The position numbers and the translations under genes are program-made. This document shows positions 36,201-40,697 of a stretch of DNA of 61,554 nucleotides, one piece after another. The stretch comes from Flavobacteriales bacterium TMED113 (GTDB taxonomy: Bacteria > Bacteroidota > Bacteroidia > Flavobacteriales > TMED113). The stretch spans positions 2,560 through 64,113 of the forward strand of contig NHFO01000063.1 of NCBI GenBank assembly GCA_002170235.1, in the 5' to 3' direction. The notes below the pieces were generated by a model, which saw only the letters and a program-made list of their open reading frames with translations, had not been told where the DNA came from and did not search any database. Positions within the stretch are counted from its first letter, which is position 1. Each line of letters starts with the position of its first letter.

Positions 36201-39200
36201 GTCTTATACTGCAGATACATTTACTGTCAACGTTGGAGTAGCAGCACAAGACAGCAGATATACACATGCCTTTATTAGTGCTGCATCAAATGGCGTTGCA
36301 AGAGCAAATACAATGGTTGAGATTGCTCCAGACGGTGTTACATTTACTTGCACACAAGACGGTAATAATACAAACCATTCATATCCAAGAGCAGATGACC
36401 CTGCAATAAAAGAATGGTTACCTGTTGAGTCTGTTGTTGGTAACGTAATTACTGTTGATGTTGGAGCATCACAACAAGGTCAGCAATATCCTCATACATT
36501 CGTTTCTGCTTTAACTGGCGCAGTCAAGAAACAAGATGGCACACTTACAGTACATATTGGTGCATCTCCTGCAGGACAACAATATCCTCATACATTTGTA
36601 AATGCAACATCAGGTGCATTAATTACTGGTGGTGGATATGTCCATAGATTTGTCAGTGCAGATAGTAATGCAATTCAAATTGTTGGTGGTGCACAGTTAA
36701 CACCAACCAATGCATACTACACTCCTGAGACTGGTGAGTTAACATTTACAGTTGCAGGACATACATTAACAACTGCTAATAAAATTACTATTGCACCTCA
36801 GTCATTGACAATGAGTTGCTCTTCTGACCAGTTTGCATCTCAGCATGTATATCCACGTCCTCATGACCCAGTGATTGATAGTGAGTTAGATGTTATTGAA
36901 ACCTCTACATGGGCATGGCCTATAAAGGGTGAGCTTGAATACTACCGTAATCGTCTAGTTAGCGAAGAATATACAGGAACTGAGGGTGACGAAGTTGAAA
37001 CAGAAGTTACCAGTTTGATGGCAATATTCAATGATACATTGACTAACCCAAGTAATATTCTCAACAGGTCTTATACTTTACCATTCGCATGGCCTGTTAA
37101 GTATACTCCAGATTTACCAATTCGTGATTTAACTGTTACTTATGATTCAAGTAATGGTGGAGAAGGTAGTAACTCTTCATGGAATCTAACATGCCCTGAG
37201 GTTGTATCTGCACTTAATACATTGATGGAAATTCCTATCAATACGATTATAGAAGCAGCAACAAATAATGTAAATTATCTAACTGGTAGTGTTACAAAAA
37301 CATTCCCTTATAACAGTAATACAAATTATCAGGGAGGCACATGTTATAACGTAACATCTGCTGTAGACACATTGATGGGTCTATTATCTGCAGCACTCGG
37401 TGGTGGCACACAAAATGACCAAAGAGTTGCTAATCAACTTCTATTCAATACAAATGCTATTGAGCAAAGAGCATACGACCAAACAGTATCTTACTATGGC
37501 ACTACAAACGCCACATTACAGTTTGCTACTGATGTGATGAAAGCAGTGCGTTATGACATGATTACTATGGGTAACGCTGGATCATTCCGTTTACTACAAG
37601 ACTGGTTTGATGGTGAAGGTAACTTTATAGCATATCAAGATGTAACTAGGTCTCATCTAATTTACTATCTAACAAGAATTAGAGAATACATGAAGAGTGT
37701 CCTCTATGACAGAGCGGATACAGGTTGGACAGGTTATCCTGTATATATTCCTTCTGAGAGATTGGAGTATAACCAAGAGGCAGCTGAGTTTATTATGGAC
37801 TCATCTCTAAACCCAATCGAGTATGCTCTAGAATTATCTAAATTCCCAACTGAGGCATCTGTTACATGGATACCTAGCACAGACGCAGAAAATCTTGGTA
37901 AGACATATCAAATGGGTATTGACTACAACACAGACCCTGCTCTTGTTGTACTTACACCTACAGTTGATGTTGGATTTGACCGTGCAGAATATAGAGTCAG
38001 AGTCAACCGTGCAAACCAATTCCGTCGTGGTGATATCTTAACTTACATTCCTGCATCTCAAACTTCTGTAACTGCATTTACTACCCAACCTTACTGGTAT
38101 GTTATGACTGCAACTGCACAGTGGTTTGAAATTGGTGCACATTACATTCATGATGGTAGACATAGAAACGTAACTGTAGACACTAATAACTCAGGGTCTC
38201 AAATATTCTCGGTTGTTAGAAGGTCTGGTATTACAAGGACTTCTCCTGTATTCCCATCTGACCCATCAGAGACACCAATACAGGGTGGATTTAATCCTGC
38301 TGATGTTATCTACGGTTCTACATCAGATGCTACTGCTGAAATTGGCACAGTATTTGCTAATGAATCAAACATCAGAGTGTTGATGAAGTATTATGGATTA
38401 TCAACTATTACTGCTAACTTTGTTAACGGTGAAAATGTAGTTGTCTCAGGTGCTACATCCAACACAGGTAAGGTAATTCAGACTGTTACTAAGGATGCAG
38501 ATTCAAATGGATTTGTAAAACTTATAGATGTAGCAGGCACTATAAACGTAGGTGATACAATAGAGGGCACAACTTCTGGTGCTACTGGTGTTGTTACAGC
38601 AGACGTTAGTGATAGGATGTTAATCAACGTTGAGAAAGGAGATTTCAACACTGGCGATTATGCATTTAATAAAGAAAATGCTGCTGAAGTATACTTCTCA
38701 ACTTACACTAATAAGTCTGGTAGTCTAACAGACACAGAGGGTGGACGTATAACAATAGATGTAGAAACTATCTCTAATGCATGGGATGCAGGGGATGTTG
38801 TTTACGGTAGTGTTACTGATTATATTTTAGATGTTAAGGGATTGTCTGGCACACAGATTCAACTTAACCAGTATATTCATGGAAGAGCTATTTACGAATT
38901 GACTCTAGGACCTCCTATCGTTGATACTGGTGTTAACGATACATTTAACGTTGGTGACCAGATATCATTACTACAAGGTACAACCCAGAAGTCCCCAGGT
39001 TGGACAGCAACTGTTACTCAGTATATCAATGGATTGAGTATAACAGATTCTAATGACCCTAACTATCAAGTCCATAAACTTTGGATTGGTAATTTAATAC
39101 CTGTTGGTGCAGAAACCTCAGACATATCAGAAGTTTCTAATCCTACAAATAATATCGGTAAGATTGAGCTTGGAAGTAACTTCCCAACAATATACACTAA

Positions 39201-40689
39201 CGTTGTTGGATACACTGCTACAGAGTATAGTGCATACGGTAAGGTTGTTGCTATTGAGCAAGCTGGTATTAATGCAACAATTTGGGTTGAGGATGCACAA
39301 GGAGAATTCCTTAACAATATGAGTGTGCAGTCTGATTATGGATGGGGTGGTGCGGTATCATCTGCTCGCACCCTTGAGGGTAGAGTTGACAGATACTTTA
39401 GAGGATTTGACGGTACACAAACTACATTCGACCTTACTATCAACAATGGTGAAGCATACTTCCCAGACCCTGCAGGACACTTACTTGTATATGTTAATGG
39501 TATCTTACAACCCCCAGGTGGTAATGCAAGTTATGTTGCATTCTCTGATAAGATTCAATACAATGAAGCACCTGACATCGGTAGTGAATTTATTGGATAC
39601 TATGTTGGTAAACTAAGACAGTTAGATGACATATCATTTGAGTTTGATTCATTAAGGTCTTCATTCAACCTTAAGCGTGGTGGACTATTCTACTCATTGA
39701 CATTGACTGAGGGTGTTTCTTCTAACACTATACTTCCAGAAAACAATATTATTGTTTCACTGAATGGTATTATCCAAGAGCCAGGAACAGCATATGAATT
39801 GGTTGGTAGTAGAATAATCTTTGCTGAGACTCCTCGTGCAGGAAGCACATTTGTTGGATTCTCATACATTGGTAGTGACGCTGACGTTATTGCAGCAACA
39901 GTTGTGCCACCAATAGAATCTGGTGATAATCTCTTAATAGAGGGTGAAGAATTTGCAAGAGAAGTTGCTCTAATTGAGTCTTCTAACTCTTTGATTACAT
40001 TTGAATATACAGGTTCAGTCAAAGGTAGAAATGCAGCTGCACTTGCTACTGTTACACGTGGTCAGATAACTAACGCAATCCTCACAAACCCAGGTGACGG
40101 TTATGACTCACGTCCTAACGTTGACGTTATATCATCTTCTGGATTCGATGCAAATATCAAGGCATTGACTGGTATTACAAGGATTGATGTTAAGTCAGCT
40201 GGTGTTGGATATTCTATGCCTTCAGTTTTAGTTGAAACAGAAGTCCCAGATGATTTCGTAGAACCTACAGGCACACCTGTAAATGGTGGATTTGATATCC
40301 TTGCGGGTGAGGGTAGTGAATACACTGGTGGCACTACAATTACTGAGGGTACAATTGCTATTACTCAAGACCCAACTAACGTAACTGTCAATCAAGGTCA
40401 GACTGCATCATTCACAGTTGTTTCTACTGTAACTAATACTTCTACTATGAATTATCAGTGGCAGAAGAAGGAGTATGGCACACAAACTTGGAGTAACATT
40501 ATTGGTGCTAACCAAGCAACATACTTCACTAATGCAACTACACAAGCTGATGATAGTGATGAGTATCGTGTAGCAATAACTGCTGCGGGTGCAACTCCTG
40601 TCTACTCACTATCTGCTGTATTATCTGTCCAAACAGGTGCAACTGTAATTACAGGATTCACACCTAACCAAATCTTCGATGACATCTAA
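18265..40689 (+). CDS. giant virion protein, 7474 aa, in the gene 7 position
   Basis: One uninterrupted 22.4-kb frame (roughly 800 kDa). It lies between gp6 and gp8, where T4 has gp7 (1032 aa); it may carry the gp7 function, by position only. Approximate layout: helical N terminus (1-60); GSGY block (345-620); helical segment with QYLFKILFGENVSLFYPRDE (667-750); second GSGY block (1130-1350); degenerate YHYH domain with WAFDGNPIYGPYGY (1370-1555); propeller-like repeats (1840-2220); LamG-like domain (2220-2430); two carbohydrate-binding-like repeats (2650-2790); GSGY/gp8-like segment (about 3125-3320); helical modules (3987-5476) with a second LamG-like domain (4690-4850); Cys/His YPR repeats (4340-4540 and 5700-6205); further helical segment (6309-6486); terminal Ig-like domain (about 7370-7460). 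Expected to be a baseplate-anchored adhesin or fibre. No protease or enzyme motif was recognised. Confidence 0.85.
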   Translation: MQTKNINVSDRVENQLPEFIRQEDRQLVNFLFEYYKSQEKTGRPYDILNNLLNYLNLDNYNSKTLSSSTLLLSEISTIDTKIEIESIDGFVEKNGSIMIDNEVIYYESVTRGPDAIITPGVSYPQFNKKKQQLENPFLLFDGVRREFPLSFLGTPVAPPSAQHLIVITYNDMLTPDVDYTINGSNLVFTVAPRARSGADDSEFTQVTYLVGYADQPIITLDDVSYTEWQGTKNYPLRVNDVAYSPTSDIGLVIQKNGRLQQPYVDYTVFETTVIFKNPIGAADEIDIRSVEYIAPVFGSGASAVVAVNAAGQVSRIIPKTGGEKYRLDFNPKVIITSNDGSGATVRSLIGGIKNINLIDGGQGYNSYNPPIPVVATPTDPNGTAAVVSLTVDDETGTVDSITIDDSGSGYSFIPSITFKNPSGATISPCTIDSEGRVNVDSISVLTMGSGYSNPPTVYIDPAPADGINAQAQARINQDGQVYEIQITNRGRGYVTAPRVAIIDPVGAQVLDVTVASGSVTNIEMLTGGSGYNDAPSVYIVDDRKDGFGEPIGGIGATAAATIFNGEITDINITNFGSGYSTEFPPKIFIAEPKAARASLDVGFDEVTGYDVIEPGIGYSPSAFLECSRGVSGAVTYDNYHNEVYASEANLRQSNHLAGAVVANLDSLFIKEVFDKFRRQYLPTLDIDFSKVDPVQVIKNISDFYISKGTELATQYLFKILFGENVSLFYPRDEIISPSNATWVVDTVLRAELISGDPANLIDSQVVQYADAVDLNIKQANALIENVITIIEGTDTIYELAISEETLVGLFKIPYKTTLVEPLSTDGQIITVDSTIGWPERNGTILINDVEQVQYKEKSLNQFIECTRSKNNVVEDWDPGTIVQSDIFVYTNFGTDTECKMRILGIAEAGTTILNDTGSYYLKGDKLKVANLGATDIDERLTSWLYNVKKLIQVTSATPGGVNNQTATIVCDNPHGLLVSDQVTIYGANPVVYNGTFTVTARLDDFSFSYQLNVPTEIIPEGNILLSVDLNRGKSDITSINNVVSEFTTNIQNSFFNDQYAYIAASGLPNYKIGPFTGSALIPGNQRKLLRFPRIVETISERQDIAANSPIGTWINGVSIWGYKSGDFVQFGPLTQITVDNSGEGYDAGAKPTVEINGGGGTGAAAEVIVNGSLTGFDVTAGGSGYTESPLVSIVGGNGSGATAQAVITGGRVTRILVEQGGQNYTTQPTVSITGGGGTGATATASVRGSIQSVNITNFGTGYTSLPTIKVNSGEGALAQAIVINGRIVSIAIINSGSGYTTSPTVIINGDGFGAIAKATIGTIGEDKGRVLGIVISNRGIGYTQGNTTIRLEAVGQLAEFTPEVFKWNKNLEYELASKYDNAKGYVFTGYNNQFGGEYAHLSDPKELRYVVGDNVFLNPVTQQFQELESNFQHSPILGWAFDGNPIYGPYGYIDPTDQNSGIRRLRTSYKLKANVVYDEATNPNPSRVDGPLISEYAAGTFVADYFYDFQSGDLDNYNGRFCKTPEYPDGTYAYFITIDASDTGVPEYPYILGPQFNSLPDNWNFTQGATQENIPDGVVRFRDPYVNVDIDVDRQPNQEADVLTTEIEGYPIIFEVQDSNNDGIIDANEQQEILEMSEEATLQIYDYFPRVSAESRVDIEVETTTQFESAQIDGFVIENPGESYQVNDTVFFDDTDTGGFGASAIIESVKGNTVMQYTKEIIGDRPYGVITTDIGHELRAQDEIIVNSTPVIDNTNKLFKVKVVAGIESLTVDTSGTGYNADIPPTFELITASGQDAQLRINLLNTGNINTVDIINSGNGYDTANPPQIRISHPQQFNKTRYWLAEYFEASANVEINDIQTTEDRFTYICGTIVETDGDQSGFLAKFDDLGQKVWERYYIPQNQNQKKAEFIKMYLDTSYENDCIYVTGQTYDPQNSVYNPDVWLAKFESGFNNANNPDGILEWQKAIAGISGSTRRDYITTIALDQEKRIYIGGYTDSNSPDPNDMWIIQCDIDGNLVEKRKIASEDGSEEMTQVMWVSNDRFFFTGVNDENNDLIFGEIYYDGANIEIDYIRQMPAIGGYVRNPKFVKDNYGDIILIFDVYNNATSKTDKIQINKFAYATAKSSWEWAKTLTLSNTTFRNIHHSGITVDAFGNYTVVTDVDESENNRYSVITYMKYNGTILTETKVDDTATVGFKSKGHSVDNSGDPILAIDRQVPNQLASFRFNDDSNLTFDHTKLNKGTWQYVNQSEISVDTNIYKFGTGSMKINSAAPVAITNLNTVTVEWSTQAWFAMDTTTYATNHKPILFHILPTLGSELFCELDGDSTSPGYGKVYIHLNNVQVAGSTAATYWTGFGGAAWNHVLFQKRQESLGLYKYEVYINGNLAVEYQSTTDVSLSAITVGGPSAAPSSANCYVGHVDDLVIDDVAPYSATFSAPAAEIPITMSNSDAALLKFDRLHSKAGTYTMSGLTNHTNYAFTDITANTLWSDVNIPAISVWEVGPGGLQILDMSQTVSTLTNSTYTLTADKYEYGTKTSTIPSPQGRQLQITANVVNKFYLRDALYQKIDNVREFTFTQGVKLTKGSILQQFNAAGITSAYATIVDVPEGTLLNPGFGTKYKIGKAYGNFNNTDRFRTTANDVNQITGTYFDTIEEEDPWQSGVAYNTGDRVYNGKRIYAAQGAGTSGSISPVHTTGVVSDGVINWAFIDDAGKFTVDLTQHPYPRPQYLGSDMPEWVPGLLYATGQRVWYKLNVYQVAVSGGGVAGTTAPIHTTGDDTDGGVTWTFVETIEAISLYTRVMPYDMGNNYSVRIEAVQPGSTYIPGDVVSLNSGNITLAADEKSVEISGFAGVKKIRVTARLEKDIIRASEVRTEFVYATSNSPHNFKAGDILFTEGFQGNQFNGSFFIDQLIGSREFTFAIRETALDEPAFVNNAIARVNIYGKHPTLEFTRNHQYVFDVSDVSNFGYYLSFSQDNQYKLEYSFNNIERVGTPGIDATGSNAPFVKFSVLGEVTNISYYFDPSRLGADSPVGENSFIDVITTPFQGTFTISEIVTDFQFKFPLLKEPERASAEIITDEFDNPYTFYSTTSTRAVGPINSIKLVSPGGFYQRLPIISDIASFRQIEKIVVTDGGTEYAPGNYYDVPINGDGEGGKASILVELDDEVGSGTIRSASVTDPGKGYTTATVDIDAIPGILGSTLAGSGGAVNVIIPSEGSGASVFLTGRNIGKIKRLKNNEFGFGYSHDYTLKPEITFPVNLQLFNTSILAQIKITNPGSGYSSVPAVIIEGGGGTGAAAEAIIKNNRLSEIIIKNPGGGYSSEPTVTLKSEFNYVVNLDLNYLQFNFPHGITTGAEVQFRADNVGSTTGELPKPSSAGLTSLVAGQTYYAIAGEAAGLETDQLRFGLTLQSAQGGDYITFLTQGSGRQTLLTEVFGGQAVAVVETSRFLEGEEVYQGSSPENATAVGTVSTNTGWQIGPKILKIVDYTGDWTAGERVTGQISKAAGVIDNLSIARGVLNIGSLTRTPGRFIDDVGKPSEIVQKIQDSYFYQNFSYVVKSQIPITEWKTQVLENNHPAGFNMFGQLELTGGKDISGRNIGTEFTKQVNINNYSNVNEITSFGAAQPIYTDYNNTEVLFRKRRLTSSEEILTSIVKKMDDISGAFNGIDKQFPITVEGEQVIVQNDQLLITLNGVVQSPGESYQVVGGNIVFAEPPKPPSKVNYRTLGVTTTPIYRIALYDSNGTNEFGIFPTLGQQVQGEFSDTFATVIDSGLAHIDVINVTGGTFQLNEEIVRGELFSALIQSVTLLNTETIFEFGESITNLEGDTAIIEETNVDTQGVISDRVVVSKTSGTPEFETGIFDLRLNEYIYSAKSKIAGQITFIAPYEDPATNDVVDELIINPGSTFFGLLFERLVSITNPNVIVDDISKSSITPTELYDASQRINDDFLDFEQVRSTEVVYTGLSGGTISAGDVIINKRVDYNNPNSSFHGTAENRFKDASAMILGNKQEIIDFADAQIAVEHPYFYFPGDVITNPWSRYSDAYRLIQLNKDYIAAVAYDEMITQYPSLTVSDPGKCIRDLHYYIDAVSVDIFRGGNVYTRKLSQDYFDASGNFVYVNNESAETRYGFTRAKEWMKLAIINNITANYTASSGSLTGITFKPHNEIDEGGYDGHGITADPSPNDDYGTAGANTSNNGTDNCSDVQAAITTLHDIVDTTLTNGNLTELPDETVGTYTTGQTKCRRDIGLMIDAVAEDVSNGGNYNTVEFTKKYFNADGSPISNGLTGEEGPSISAITKARDLMFRAINNLLYYKRNATVSETGYMLKDPTTYAGPYTNGSTELEEKDVTGATYNSTTGIMTLTLSGGHSWTTADSVTVRPYSIRFTCSMDNDETFHDYPRAGDPAFNTPITISGTGATTIDLDVGSSPLVSHTPTGATYDPSTGMMVLTIGAHNLSVGEYVKLDDDSITFTCAMDDNATNHSYPRNTDPASNVPLQIIARTDTTIKLFVAAQNSEPLYTHTFVSATTGAVKSGGGYTHTFISALPNAVFLGGGSRAEYFDPNYASGRNQSIQNCANVQAYIATLADIATTAISHGDLDNVNALASITDGTFVDGETIRTIKLAYQNKSSGLFVTGDQIKGMTSGAVTSAIGINTGLKWIFSGAITGTFQAGEFITNSTLSNTNCTTSVIERKTTLVGSQSVRIPSNGYLAAADSYDFTWGTADFTLETWFRPDAVSGTQHIFDFRRTSAATGLRVYLDGSTIRVANGTSTLVSGGTVQATVWQHLAVVRSTGVITLYLNGNVIASAADTNNYLYAPAWVGTSFQQSLGFTGYIDLLCMRRGEADYTATFSPPSQIDYTRQNISLGIDGEQPFILSTTECYATFTGQRSSNATARKVDYGTDDIIIKDVDLGRASYRDAAGIISLNAEWIAEEAVGYMQAQFPDFTIPGDTMATQSYGGTSTCIRDTKDYILSALVKDLADGGNYNTLYTARTYLEVSGKLKHVQQEILQTLYTWDYAATLCNEVITTTSTDLTGTYTQKLRIPNNFTSPASTAIQNEVTTLMNDILEVLAPTGDRFRDGGVAIWKNRDYIAEETVGYIQNKYTQTIDGTEYDYLVMPGYGEPYCLRDLKDHILPAVISDLATGGTYNIENVVDQYLDGQENILHVENELNPMLDAFAYAEMLAEKAVNQLLLSPGETASSLGFPAQYQDDYHSPVYTARGAYRDDTVTIDTEGYPQVNRNANDRFVDAVDAIQANKRIIAQEAVEIMNDMSKYSALAITGGAVNCVDDVVDILDAVSHDLLFDCNEKIYDASALYVETENNSLKHIESEWEASITTFKIARDIAILAFRNGFGRDYVEGNEPDTTQVQSYEQNPRTTIYQKCGDAIDANIRYIAENAVALGRIQYPSLSIPGGPINCVHDVTDLLRAMVFNLKYGGDNYVQYGAEFYVGYGGSALIHVNSQSTETLWIFNKAKDLAIRAMKDQIITDNAGYGYQRFYNAVLNPTTALVDGGGINGNANLLLTRTIHQKKNNIDVSENSSSGVDPTEDSVFSVVTVIPSTAVDACLFELGGAAQGVWVGFRDGGTYFRIRAGNSNQSYSGGATYTTDSGLAMLDIPIGDITEYMDDEEHEITWEIKIGGDLAVGKGSIRAWIDGNYMGQATTPGGINDATGLGAGAGLMSDTGDGGFAATNGTVANSEPTALNTFTVNVGSSPKSTYDVSGATYDPATGEMVLNIGNHDFRDTSLLTTTGATYDPATGLMVLTSNGHGIKKGDRVIVKDITFTCAMDGGASNHTYPRTTDPYYNKMMIVSAADANTFTINVGVAGATGQHAHTWVSNTNNNIIHSTETVRFLGESINFTCTMDSNQTTHAYPRVTDWAYNSSIGITGVGSTAHTPSTATYDAATGDLGLTLPSVSGFTAPTNISPTGATYDSSTGDLTVVAAGHGVTTGGKVKFVQNAFTFTCTMDNNATQHSYPRTTDPWYDQWILVKSYTADTFTVNVGVAAQDSRYTHAFISAASNGVARANTMVEIAPDGVTFTCTQDGNNTNHSYPRADDPAIKEWLPVESVVGNVITVDVGASQQGQQYPHTFVSALTGAVKKQDGTLTVHIGASPAGQQYPHTFVNATSGALITGGGYVHRFVSADSNAIQIVGGAQLTPTNAYYTPETGELTFTVAGHTLTTANKITIAPQSLTMSCSSDQFASQHVYPRPHDPVIDSELDVIETSTWAWPIKGELEYYRNRLVSEEYTGTEGDEVETEVTSLMAIFNDTLTNPSNILNRSYTLPFAWPVKYTPDLPIRDLTVTYDSSNGGEGSNSSWNLTCPEVVSALNTLMEIPINTIIEAATNNVNYLTGSVTKTFPYNSNTNYQGGTCYNVTSAVDTLMGLLSAALGGGTQNDQRVANQLLFNTNAIEQRAYDQTVSYYGTTNATLQFATDVMKAVRYDMITMGNAGSFRLLQDWFDGEGNFIAYQDVTRSHLIYYLTRIREYMKSVLYDRADTGWTGYPVYIPSERLEYNQEAAEFIMDSSLNPIEYALELSKFPTEASVTWIPSTDAENLGKTYQMGIDYNTDPALVVLTPTVDVGFDRAEYRVRVNRANQFRRGDILTYIPASQTSVTAFTTQPYWYVMTATAQWFEIGAHYIHDGRHRNVTVDTNNSGSQIFSVVRRSGITRTSPVFPSDPSETPIQGGFNPADVIYGSTSDATAEIGTVFANESNIRVLMKYYGLSTITANFVNGENVVVSGATSNTGKVIQTVTKDADSNGFVKLIDVAGTINVGDTIEGTTSGATGVVTADVSDRMLINVEKGDFNTGDYAFNKENAAEVYFSTYTNKSGSLTDTEGGRITIDVETISNAWDAGDVVYGSVTDYILDVKGLSGTQIQLNQYIHGRAIYELTLGPPIVDTGVNDTFNVGDQISLLQGTTQKSPGWTATVTQYINGLSITDSNDPNYQVHKLWIGNLIPVGAETSDISEVSNPTNNIGKIELGSNFPTIYTNVVGYTATEYSAYGKVVAIEQAGINATIWVEDAQGEFLNNMSVQSDYGWGGAVSSARTLEGRVDRYFRGFDGTQTTFDLTINNGEAYFPDPAGHLLVYVNGILQPPGGNASYVAFSDKIQYNEAPDIGSEFIGYYVGKLRQLDDISFEFDSLRSSFNLKRGGLFYSLTLTEGVSSNTILPENNIIVSLNGIIQEPGTAYELVGSRIIFAETPRAGSTFVGFSYIGSDADVIAATVVPPIESGDNLLIEGEEFAREVALIESSNSLITFEYTGSVKGRNAAALATVTRGQITNAILTNPGDGYDSRPNVDVISSSGFDANIKALTGITRIDVKSAGVGYSMPSVLVETEVPDDFVEPTGTPVNGGFDILAGEGSEYTGGTTITEGTIAITQDPTNVTVNQGQTASFTVVSTVTNTSTMNYQWQKKEYGTQTWSNIIGANQATYFTNATTQADDSDEYRVAITAAGATPVYSLSAVLSVQTGATVITGFTPNQIFDDI
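19300..20130 (+). repeat. GSGY repeat block 1 in the giant gene
   Basis: About seven units of 35-45 residues, each with a hydrophobic strand, then D/N-x-GxGY, then P and a strand (SISVLTMGSGYSNPPTVYI; IEMLTGGSGYNDAPSVYI; INITNFGSGYSTEFPP). Probably a beta-solenoid or beta-helix rod. Confidence 0.7.
21655..22320 (+). repeat. GSGY repeat block 2 in the giant gene
   Basis: About six more regular units (FDVTAGGSGYTESPLVSIVG; NITNFGTGYTSLPTIKV; AIINSGSGYTTSPTVII), often followed by GGGGTGA or GNGSGA turns. Same family as block 1 and as repeats in three neighbouring genes. Confidence 0.7.
30225..34690 (+). repeat. helical repeat modules in the giant gene
   Basis: At least five units of about 110-150 residues share helices of the type I..N...IA.EAV..M, then C.RD....DA...DL..GGN, then a segment ending l.hv..e..... 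f..A.dla..a. Examples start near 30225, 30840, 32975, 33460, 33955 and 34375. A related segment is at 37190-37720. Confidence 0.6.
31375..36870 (+). repeat. Cys/His YPR repeats in the giant gene
   Basis: Seven copies of FTCxMD-x5-HxYPRxxDP or close variants, two near 31387-31740 and five from 35573 to 36870. They alternate with ATYDPATGxMxLT strands and YxHTFVSAxxGAV strands. Each copy keeps one Cys and one His. Confidence 0.7.
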
Positions 40690-40697
40690 ATAATATC

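Noticed and set aside
18265-40689. Giant frame as an assembly fusion of several genes
   Set aside because: No internal stop or frame change was noticed, base use is uniform, and repeats cross possible joins; still worth confirming by long reads.
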